Origin: Rhizobium sp. P32RR-XVIII
GTDB lineage: Bacteria > Pseudomonadota > Alphaproteobacteria > Rhizobiales > Rhizobiaceae
Direction: 5' to 3'
DNA length: 64,000 nt
NCBI RefSeq assembly: GCF_012641395.1
Contig: NZ_JABAIH010000003.1
Span: 186,001 to 250,000, forward strand
Of the stretch, positions 55,915 through 64,000 are shown piece by piece. Position numbers and translations under genes: made by a program. A model generated the notes under the pieces. The model had not been told where the DNA came from. It searched no databases and worked only from the letters and a program-made list of their open reading frames with translations. Each line of letters opens with the position of its first letter. Position 1 is the first letter of the stretch.

Positions 55915-57044
55915 GACACCACCCGCAGCTTCGGCGGCGCCTGCTTGTCGCGCCTGGTGAGATAGGGGTCGGCGGCGAGCGGCGGGCGCGAGGCGATGAC
56001 GTCGAAACCGTTGTTGGGATTGATGCGGCCGAGATGGAAGGGCAGCGCCGCATGGTTGGTCTCGGGATCGATCGACAGCGCGCCGAAGAGCGTCGGCCAA
56101 GCATTGCCGTAGAGTTCGCGGCGTACCGACGGGGGATCGTCGCTGCCTGCCGCGAGAATTGCCTCGGTGCAGAGCTTGACGGCTGTGTAGGCGCTGGCAA
56201 AGACGCTCGAGACGCGCCGTACACGGCCGTATCGCTGAGCGACGCGGACTTTGAATGCGGCGTTCTCCGGCGTACCAAGATTGTCGAAATAGGACGCGGC
56301 GCAAAGCTGCCCGACTGCGGCGCCGGCCGCGATGTCATCCAGCTCGCATTCCATCAGGTCGCAGCTGACGACCGGGCAATTTTCAGCACGGAATGCCGGG
56401 TCGCGCTCGCCAAGCTGTTTGATGGCCTCCAGGAAGGCGTAACTAGAGGGGCCGATCAAATTGTTGAGAATGAAGCTCGGGCGGCGCTGCTCGATGTCCG
56501 CTACGATGCGCTCGACCGCCCTTTCCTCAAGCGGCAGGTAACGCTCGCCGAGGACCTCGCCGCCGGCATTGTTGATAAGTTCGCGGGCGAGACGGTTCAT
56601 CTCCCAGCCCCAGACATAGTTCGCGCCAACGAGGTAGGGGCGGGCGCCGAATCGCGGGATGAGATGGTCAAAAAGCGGGATCAGGTGCTGGTTCGGACAA
56701 CCGCCGACATAGATGACGTTCTCGTTGGCCTCGAAGCCCTCATAGGGGCACATGTACCAAAGGAGGCCATCGTGTTTTTCCACAAGTGGAATGACTTCCT
56801 TGCGGGCGGCAGACGTGATCGTGCCGACGAGGTGGCGGCATCCGGCACGCAGCAGGTGGCGGGCGCCTTCGAGATAGGCAGAAAGATCGGCGTGCGGATC
56901 GAAGAAGACCGGCTCGATTGTCTGCCTGCCTGCCGCGGCAAGCTCCTCCATCGCAAATTCCGCGCCGTCGCGCGCATCGCGGCCCATCGACCCGTAAGGG
57001 CCGGTCGTGGAGAAGAGGATGCCGATCTTCAACGTTTTATCCAT
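55911..57044 (-). CDS. AmiC-like amide-sensing periplasmic-binding-type protein
   Basis: The 377-residue protein has no strong signal peptide at MDKTLKIGILFSTTGPYGSMGRDARDGAEFAMEEL and the fold of urea/amide receptors of the AmiC/FmdD kind (GTITSAARKEVIPL, YVGGCPNQHLIPLFDHL, FGARPYLVGANYVWGWEMNR). In Pseudomonas, AmiC holds AmiR inactive until an amide binds. The start at 57044 is preferred over the open frame from 57062. It is the first gene of the operon, in the expected order AmiC, AmiR. Confidence 0.88.
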   Translation of the reverse strand: MDKTLKIGILFSTTGPYGSMGRDARDGAEFAMEELAAAGRQTIEPVFFDPHADLSAYLEGARHLLRAGCRHLVGTITSAARKEVIPLVEKHDGLLWYMCPYEGFEANENVIYVGGCPNQHLIPLFDHLIPRFGARPYLVGANYVWGWEMNRLARELINNAGGEVLGERYLPLEERAVERIVADIEQRRPSFILNNLIGPSSYAFLEAIKQLGERDPAFRAENCPVVSCDLMECELDDIAAGAAVGQLCAASYFDNLGTPENAAFKVRVAQRYGRVRRVSSVFASAYTAVKLCTEAILAAGSDDPPSVRRELYGNAWPTLFGALSIDPETNHAALPFHLGRINPNNGFDVIASRPPLAADPYLTRRDKQAPPKLRVVS

Positions 57045-57052
57045 GCGGAATC

Positions 57053-57164
57053 CAAAAAACAAAAAACCCCACGACGCGGTCCCATCGGTTGATGGGGCGT
57101 CATGAGGCGAAACTGCCCAGCGACTATCGAAGTCATGTAAGCGCGGAGGCAGTGCCTAATCCGC
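57053..57164 (-). promoter_or_regulatory. leader with attenuator-like hairpins ahead of the amide operon
   Basis: Read on the minus strand, a terminator-like stem (arms at 57067-57071 and 57093-57097, extendable by the CGAC/GTTG pairing) is followed by a long T-run (57054-57066, one G inside). An alternative hairpin, CCCATC/GATGGG (57081-57086 with 57091-57096) with outer ACGC/GCGT (57074-57077 with 57097-57100), uses the same GGGG, so the two structures exclude each other. A further stem-loop lies at 57143-57164 (GCGGA/TCCGC). It ends 8 nt before the AmiC-like start. Together with the ANTAR gene this suggests antitermination control, inferred from structure only. Confidence 0.55.
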
Positions 57165-57295
57165 AGGCGTGAATAAAATACCGGCAGTTCGGCTTGTCAA
57201 GGGCAGCGAGAACACGACTCATGGTTTTGTTGTCGAGGCAGGCAAGATGTTCCATTCGTCTTGACACCAGCGGCGCCCGATCCTAACCTTCACGC

Positions 57296-59324
<2,029 letters not shown>

Positions 59325-59325
59325 C

Positions 59326-60300
59326 ATGCGCGTGCTTGTCAAAGGGGCCGGCGTTGCCGGTCTCACAGTGGCCCATGAGCTTCGCACCCGCGGAGCCGAG
59401 GTGACCGTGTTCGACCAGTCTCCGGGATTCCACCGCGCCGCATCGTGGCTGGCCGGCGGAATGCTGGCGCCCTGGTGCGAGCGGGAAAGTGCTGACGAGG
59501 CTGTGCTCGTGCACGGCCTCGACGCCGCCGACCGGTGGGATGCGATATTGCCGACGGAAGTTCGAAGGAACGGCACGCTCGTGGTGGCGCCCGCGCGCGA
59601 CCAAGGCGAGTTGCAACGCTTCGCCGGTCGTACGACAGGCTACGAGTGGCTTCACGAAGAGGATATTGCCTCGCTGGAACCCGCGCTTGCCGGGCGCTTC
59701 AGGCAAGGTTTGTTCTTTTCCCGCGAAGCGCACCTCGACCCGCGCCGGGCGCTGACGATGCTGCGGGAGAAACTGACGATGCAAGGTGTGTCGTTCGTCG
59801 GCGAGTGCGCTGACGAGCAGGGCTTCGACGACTGTGTTGATTGCACGGGTGCGGCGCAAATCGGAAAGACCGAGGGCCTGCGAGGCGTCCGCGGCGAAAT
59901 GCTCTACCTCCAAACCCATGAGGTGACGCTCGACCGTCCGGTTCGTCTCCTGCACCCTCGCATTCCGGTCTATGTCGTCCCACGTGGCGGCGGGCTTTTC
60001 ATGATCGGTGCCACGATGATCGAGACCGAGTTCGATGGCCCGGTCTCGGCGCGCTCGTTGATGGAACTGCTGAACGCCGCCTATGCGCTGCATCCGGCGT
60101 TTGCCGACGCAACGGTCGTCGAAACCGGCGTCGGCATCCGGCCCGCCTTTCCCGACAATTTCCCCCGCGCGACCCGCGAAGGAAAGGCAGTCGTGGTCAA
60201 CGGTCTCTATCGCCACGGCTTTCTGCTCGCACCGGCGATGGCCGCCAAGGCCGCGGATCTTGTTTTCAACCCAACTGGAAGGAATGCCCCATGCGACTGA
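59326..60300 (+). CDS. thiO: FAD-dependent glycine oxidase ThiO
   Basis: The 324-residue DAO-type flavoprotein begins with MRVLVKGAGVAGLTVAHELRTRGAEVTVFDQ (a Rossmann-FAD site), followed by FHRAASWLAGGMLAPWCE, and ends in GFLLAPAMAAKAADLVF. It oxidises glycine to the iminoacetate needed for the thiazole moiety. ATG 59326 is one base past the thiC stop; frames opening upstream overlap thiC and are shadows. Its 3' end overlaps thiS by 10 bases. Confidence 0.93.
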   Translation: MRVLVKGAGVAGLTVAHELRTRGAEVTVFDQSPGFHRAASWLAGGMLAPWCERESADEAVLVHGLDAADRWDAILPTEVRRNGTLVVAPARDQGELQRFAGRTTGYEWLHEEDIASLEPALAGRFRQGLFFSREAHLDPRRALTMLREKLTMQGVSFVGECADEQGFDDCVDCTGAAQIGKTEGLRGVRGEMLYLQTHEVTLDRPVRLLHPRIPVYVVPRGGGLFMIGATMIETEFDGPVSARSLMELLNAAYALHPAFADATVVETGVGIRPAFPDNFPRATREGKAVVVNGLYRHGFLLAPAMAAKAADLVFNPTGRNAPCD

Positions 60301-60488
60301 TCGTCAATGGTGAGCCTCAGGATATCGCCGCAACGACGCTCTTTGAGTTGCTGACGCTGATGGAATACGAGGGCGATTGGCTGGCGACCGCCGTCAATGG
60401 CGAGCTCGTTCACCGGGAGGACCGCTTGGCCCACAGCCTCAACGAGAACGACAGGATAGAAGTCCTGACGCCGATGCAGGGAGGCTGA
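60291..60488 (+). CDS. thiS: sulfur carrier protein ThiS
   Basis: The 65-residue ubiquitin-like protein has the expected fold residues and the C-terminal Gly-Gly that is adenylated and thiocarboxylated to supply sulfur for the thiazole. It overlaps the thiO stop and is three bases before thiG. The length and tail are diagnostic. Confidence 0.95.
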   Translation: MRLIVNGEPQDIAATTLFELLTLMEYEGDWLATAVNGELVHREDRLAHSLNENDRIEVLTPMQGG

Positions 60489-60491
60489 CCG

Positions 60492-61265
60492 ATGCTGAAC
60501 CTATACGGAACCGATATCACGTCCCGCCTACTCCTAGGCACTGCCCGCTATCCTTCGCCGGCTATCCTTTCCGAGGCGGTAAAGCGATCGGGAACGGAAA
60601 TCGTGACGGTCTCGCTGCGCCGGGAGACCGCCGGCGGCCGAAACGGCGGCGCGTTTTTCGAGATGATCAGGGCGCTGGACGTGCGCGTGCTGCCCAATAC
60701 CGCAGGCTGTCATGGCGTCTCCGAAGCGGTGCTGACGGCCAAGATGGCGCGCGAGGTGTTTCGAACCAACTGGATAAAGCTCGAGGTGATCGGCAATCAC
60801 GATACATTGCAGCCGGATGTGTTCGGGCTCGTCGAGGCGGCGCGTATCCTCTCGAGTGAAGGCTTCGAAGTCTTTCCCTATACGACTGACGACCTCGTCG
60901 TTGCCGAACGGCTGATCGAAGCGGGCTGCAAGGTCCTGATGCCCTGGTGCGCGCCGATCGGCAGCGCCGCCGGGCCGCTCAATCCCTCCGCGCTTCGTGC
61001 CATCAGAGCGCACTTCCCCGACATACCGCTCATCGTCGATGCAGGCATTGGCCGGCCGTCGCATGCCGCAATGGTCATGGAACTCGGTTTTGACGCGGTG
61101 CTTCTCAACACGGCTGTCGCCGGCGCCGCCAACCCCGTCGAGATGGCCGATGCCTTCGCCAGGGCGATCGCGGCCGGAAGGCTGGCATTCGGCGCCGGTA
61201 TGCTCGAACCGCGCGACATGGCCGTGCCCTCGACCCCGGTTATCGGGAAGGCGGTGTTCGCATGA
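60492..61265 (+). CDS. thiG: thiazole synthase ThiG
   Basis: The 257-residue TIM barrel assembles the thiazole phosphate from DXP, ThiS thiocarboxylate and iminoacetate. The catalytic Lys is in [11 protein letters not shown], the [16 protein letters not shown] strand and the phosphate-binding [10 protein letters not shown] loop are present. It sits after thiS and overlaps thiE by 4 bases (ATGA), consistent with translational coupling. Confidence 0.97.
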   Translation: MLNLYGTDITSRLLLGTARYPSPAILSEAVKRSGTEIVTVSLRRETAGGRNGGAFFEMIRALDVRVLPNTAGCHGVSEAVLTAKMAREVFRTNWIKLEVIGNHDTLQPDVFGLVEAARILSSEGFEVFPYTTDDLVVAERLIEAGCKVLMPWCAPIGSAAGPLNPSALRAIRAHFPDIPLIVDAGIGRPSHAAMVMELGFDAVLLNTAVAGAANPVEMADAFARAIAAGRLAFGAGMLEPRDMAVPSTPVIGKAVFA

Positions 61266-61882
61266 GGCTCGACCCCTTCTACCTGATTGTTGACAGCGCC
61301 GAATGGATCGCTCGTCTCGTGCCGCTCGGAGTGAAGCTGGTTCAACTGCGCATCAAGGACCGTACGGAGGCGGAGATCCGCGTCGAAATCCGGACCGCAA
61401 AGGCGATCTGCTCCGCATATGGCTGCCAGCTGATCGTCAACGACTATTGGAAACTGGCAATCGACGCGGGATGCGATTTCCTCCATCTCGGCCAGGAGGA
61501 TCTGGCTGAGGCCGATCTCAGCGCCATCCGTGCGGCCGGCCTGAGGCTCGGCCTCTCGACCCATGACGAGGCTGAACTGGAGATGGCGCTGGCGGCGGAG
61601 CCGGACTATGTCGCCCTCGGCCCCGTCTATCCGACGATCCTGAAGCAGATGAAATGGGCGCCGCAAGGCCTAGAACGGCTGCGGGAGTGGAAGGCGCGGA
61701 TCGGCAGCCTGCCGCTCGTCGCCATCGGCGGTCTGAATATCGATCGCATCGACGGCGTCTTTGTCCATGGCGCAGACAGTGCGGCCGTGGTGACAGACAT
61801 CACGCTGAACGGCGACCCCGAGGCGCGAACCAGAGAGTGGTTGGAAGCCACGGCCAGATGGAGAGCCGCATTGCCCTCGTGA
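61262..61882 (+). CDS. thiE: thiamine phosphate synthase ThiE
   Basis: The 206-residue enzyme joins HMP pyrophosphate and thiazole phosphate. QLRIKDRT and the GLSTHDEAE segment line the active site, [14 protein letters not shown] carries the pyrophosphate-binding region, and VAIGGLN binds the thiazole phosphate. It is the last gene of the operon. No thiD is encoded in the operon, so HMP kinase must come from elsewhere. Confidence 0.92.
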   Translation: MRLDPFYLIVDSAEWIARLVPLGVKLVQLRIKDRTEAEIRVEIRTAKAICSAYGCQLIVNDYWKLAIDAGCDFLHLGQEDLAEADLSAIRAAGLRLGLSTHDEAELEMALAAEPDYVALGPVYPTILKQMKWAPQGLERLREWKARIGSLPLVAIGGLNIDRIDGVFVHGADSAAVVTDITLNGDPEARTREWLEATARWRAALPS

Positions 61883-61894
61883 CCGCAGCAAGGT

Positions 61895-61911
61895 ACGCGG
61901 CTTAGCCGCGT
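61895..61911. terminator. hairpin between convergent thiE and lpdA
   Basis: ACGCGGC, TTA, GCCGCGT: a perfect 7-bp stem directly before the stop codon of the minus-strand lpdA gene. It can serve as a bidirectional terminator, though the loop is short and no T-run follows. Confidence 0.45.
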
Positions 61912-63309
61912 CTAGATGTGCAACGCGTGGCCGAGCGCCTTGAGGGCGGCCTCCTGCACGGCTTCGCTGCGCGTCGGATGGGCGTGGATCGTGCCGGCGA
62001 TATCCTCGAGCCGCGCGCCCATTTCCATGGTGTGCGCGAACATGGCTGAAAGCTCGGAGACGCCGGCGCCGACAGCCTGCAAACCGAGCACGAGATTGGT
62101 ATCGGTTCGTGCGACGACGCGCACGAAGCCGTCTTCTGAATGCATCGTCATGGCGCGGCCATTGGCATTGAAGGGAAACTGTCCGACGCGGACGTCATAG
62201 CCCTGCGCGCGCGCCTCGCCGGGAGAAAGGCCCGCCGTCACGATCTCCGGGTCGGTGAAGCAGACTGCGGGGATGCAGCGCTTGTCCCAGGCGCGCTTAC
62301 GCCCGGCGACGATCTCGGCCACCATTTCGCCCTGCGCCATGGCGCGATGGGCAAGCATCGGCTCCCCGGTGATATCGCCGATCGCATAGACGCCTCGCAT
62401 CGAAGTTCGGCAGTGATCGTCGATGCGCAGGTAGGGTCCCGAACGATCGAGGTCCAGTTCCTCCAGTCCCGATCCCGAAGTTCTGGGCCTTCGTCCGACG
62501 GTGACCAGAATACGATCGGCGGGCAGCTGTTGTTCCTGGCCGTCCGCTGTCTCGACCGCCAGCGCGCCGCCGTCGCCGGAGAGCCCTTTTGCCTTCGCCC
62601 CTGTTAGTATGCGGATGCCGAGTTCCCCGAGCTTCCGCTGGACCGGGCGCACGAGATCGGCGTCATATTGCGGCAGGATCTGCGGCATGGCTTCGACGAC
62701 GGTCACTTCGGAACCCAGCTTGGCAAAAGCAGTGCCGAGCTCGAGGCCGATATAGCCGGCGCCGACAACCACGAGCTTTTTCGGCAGTTCGGTCAGCGAC
62801 AGCGCTTCGGTGGAGGATATGACATGGCCACCGAAGGGAAGGGCACTGAGTTCCACCGGCGCCGATCCGGTGGCGATGACGACGGTTTCCGCGCGGATAA
62901 TCTGCGCGCCGGTCTCCGTTCCAACCTCGACGGTCTTGCCGTCGCGAAAGGTCGCCCGCCCATGAACCACCTTTACCTTGGCCTTTTGCAGCAGCGCCGA
63001 AACGCCGCCGTTCAGACGACCGACGATTCCGTCCTTCCACGCGATGGTCTTCGCAAGGTCGATAGCAGGATCGCCGACCCGTATGCCGATCGGGCTCTTG
63101 CCATTAGTCATGCTGCGCACGGCGGCGAATTCGTCCGCCGCATGGATAAGCGCCTTCGAGGGGATGCATCCGACATTCAGGCAGGTGCCGCCCGGCTTGC
63201 TTTCCTCGACGATCACCGTGTCTATGCCGAGCTGTCCGGCGCGTATGGCGCAGACATAGCCGCCCGGGCCGGCGCCGATGACGAGCAGCTTGCAGACGAT
63301 TTCTTTCAT
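61912..63309 (-). CDS. lpdA: dihydrolipoyl dehydrogenase (E3)
   Basis: The 465-residue flavoprotein reoxidises the lipoyl groups of a 2-oxo acid dehydrogenase. Signatures are [19 protein letters not shown] (FAD), the redox-active disulfide [15 protein letters not shown], a NAD-binding [10 protein letters not shown], and the C-terminal His-Glu ([12 protein letters not shown]). The stop codon of the E2 gene lies 3 bp before its start, placing it in the same operon (2-oxo acid dehydrogenase type). Confidence 0.95.
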   Translation of the reverse strand: MKEIVCKLLVIGAGPGGYVCAIRAGQLGIDTVIVEESKPGGTCLNVGCIPSKALIHAADEFAAVRSMTNGKSPIGIRVGDPAIDLAKTIAWKDGIVGRLNGGVSALLQKAKVKVVHGRATFRDGKTVEVGTETGAQIIRAETVVIATGSAPVELSALPFGGHVISSTEALSLTELPKKLVVVGAGYIGLELGTAFAKLGSEVTVVEAMPQILPQYDADLVRPVQRKLGELGIRILTGAKAKGLSGDGGALAVETADGQEQQLPADRILVTVGRRPRTSGSGLEELDLDRSGPYLRIDDHCRTSMRGVYAIGDITGEPMLAHRAMAQGEMVAEIVAGRKRAWDKRCIPAVCFTDPEIVTAGLSPGEARAQGYDVRVGQFPFNANGRAMTMHSEDGFVRVVARTDTNLVLGLQAVGAGVSELSAMFAHTMEMGARLEDIAGTIHAHPTRSEAVQEAALKALGHALHI

Positions 63310-63312
63310 GTC

Positions 63313-64000
63313 TCAGCCTTCAATGAAAATCAGTGCTGGCGTCTCGAGCAGAGTGCGGATGCGCTGGACGAAGGTCGCGGCATCCCATCCGTCGATGATC
63401 CGGTGGTCGAAACTTGAGGAGAGATTCATGATTTTTCTCGGCACGAACTGCGTGCCGTCGAAGATCGGGCGGACGGCGATCTTGTTGACACCGACAATGG
63501 CAACCTCGGGGTGATTGATCACCGGCGTCGATACGACGCCGCCCAGCGCGCCGAGCGAGCTGATGGTTATGGTCGAGCCGCTGAGCTCGTCGCGCGTCGC
63601 CGTGCCGGCGCGCGCCGCATCCGCCAGCCGACTCATCTCACCGGCGCAATCCCAGACGCTGCGCGCCTCGGCATGGCGGACAACAGGAACCATGAGTCCG
63701 GCCGGTGTCTGCGTCGCAATACCCATATGGACGGCACTGTGACGCGTGAGAATGCCTGCATGGTCGTCGAACGTGGCGTTGAAATTTGGCTGCTCGGCTA
63801 CCGCCTTCACGATTGCGCGCATCAGGAAAGGCAGAACAGTCAGTTTCGCCTGCTCTGGCTTGCGATCGCGGTTCATCGTCGCTCTGAGCTCCTCCAATGC
63901 CGTCACGTCGATCTCTTCGACATAGGTGATGTGAGGGATGCGGGAGACGGCGAGAGACATTTTTTCTGCGATGCGACGCCGAAGACCCGTGAGCTTTATC
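63313..64000 (-). CDS. bkdB: dihydrolipoyl acyltransferase E2 of a 2-oxo acid dehydrogenase, partial at the window edge
   Basis: The visible 229 residues are the catalytic domain of an E2 acyltransferase. The frame continues through the edge (residues IKLTGLRRRIAEKM before the internal ATG at 63960), then IPHITYVEEIDVTAL, GIATQTPAGLMVPVV, GSTITISSLGALGGV and the catalytic DHRIIDGWDAA (His and Asp). The lipoyl and E1-binding domains lie outside the window. Branched-chain (Bkd) identity is likely because leucine catabolism genes are nearby, but pyruvate or other E2 cannot be excluded. Confidence 0.85.
   Translation of the reverse strand, partial: IKLTGLRRRIAEKMSLAVSRIPHITYVEEIDVTALEELRATMNRDRKPEQAKLTVLPFLMRAIVKAVAEQPNFNATFDDHAGILTRHSAVHMGIATQTPAGLMVPVVRHAEARSVWDCAGEMSRLADAARAGTATRDELSGSTITISSLGALGGVVSTPVINHPEVAIVGVNKIAVRPIFDGTQFVPRKIMNLSSSFDHRIIDGWDAATFVQRIRTLLETPALIFIEG

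Overview
The window looks like an accessory replicon (chromid or megaplasmid) or a variable chromosomal segment of a high-GC alphaproteobacterium, most likely Rhizobiaceae of the Ensifer/Sinorhizobium type. This is inferred from the thiCOSGE order behind a TPP riboswitch, the liu/mcc leucine operon, many ABC uptake systems each with a local regulator, and small rhizobial-type proteins. No rRNA, replication gene, intact insertion sequence or CRISPR array is visible.

Region 1 (about 284-16492) is a catabolic locus. It holds two iron/spermidine-type solute-binding proteins, a two-domain permease and an ATPase, a LysR regulator, and enzymes resembling the CoA-dependent, non-beta-oxidative side-chain cleavage of hydroxycinnamates: an ADP-forming acyl-CoA synthetase (FerA-like), two almost identical hydratase/lyase copies (FerB/Ech-like) and an aldehyde dehydrogenase. 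Mixed in are two Asp/Glu-racemase-superfamily proteins that both lack the family's catalytic cysteines, and two cupins, one broken by a frameshift. A Tyr-to-Asn change at a substrate-binding position of the lyase suggests a substrate other than ferulate or coumarate. This is the best candidate for an undescribed pathway.

Region 2 (16604-24849) is a redox or xenobiotic-response cluster: three HD-domain paralogues (one with a signal peptide), an AhpD-like protein, a secreted cupin, a MocR regulator, a GlxA-type AraC regulator, and a LysR/old-yellow-enzyme pair. Region 3 (24854-31223) is a patchwork: a DNA-ligase C-terminal remnant, a secreted Gly/Ser-rich peptide, an FRG-domain protein beside tRNA-Val(UAC), a methyltransferase, a DUF1275 membrane protein, small conserved proteins, and an MFS gene split by a frameshift.

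Region 4 (31746-40628) has a DMT permease, the leucine/isovalerate operon (isovaleryl-CoA dehydrogenase, MCC beta, a RidA-family protein, MCC alpha, HMG-CoA lyase, methylglutaconyl-CoA hydratase) and an Xre/RES toxin-antitoxin pair with a perfect palindrome in its promoter. Region 5 (40764-49086) has a LacI regulator, a polar-amino-acid ABC operon carrying an asparaginase-family Ntn hydrolase and preceded by a perfect LacI-type operator, a DegP protease and an FAD-dependent oxidoreductase.

Region 6 (49195-57044) is a minus-strand amide-utilisation operon: AmiC-like sensor, ANTAR regulator, two Dpp-type permeases, a family 5 binding protein, acetamidase/formamidase and a fused double ATPase, preceded by an attenuator-like leader. 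Region 7 (57296-64000) has the TPP riboswitch and thiCOSGE, then, convergent, lpdA and the edge-truncated E2 gene of a 2-oxo acid dehydrogenase complex. Leucine breakdown (region 4), branched-chain keto acid oxidation and synthesis of its TPP cofactor (region 7) are thus on one segment.
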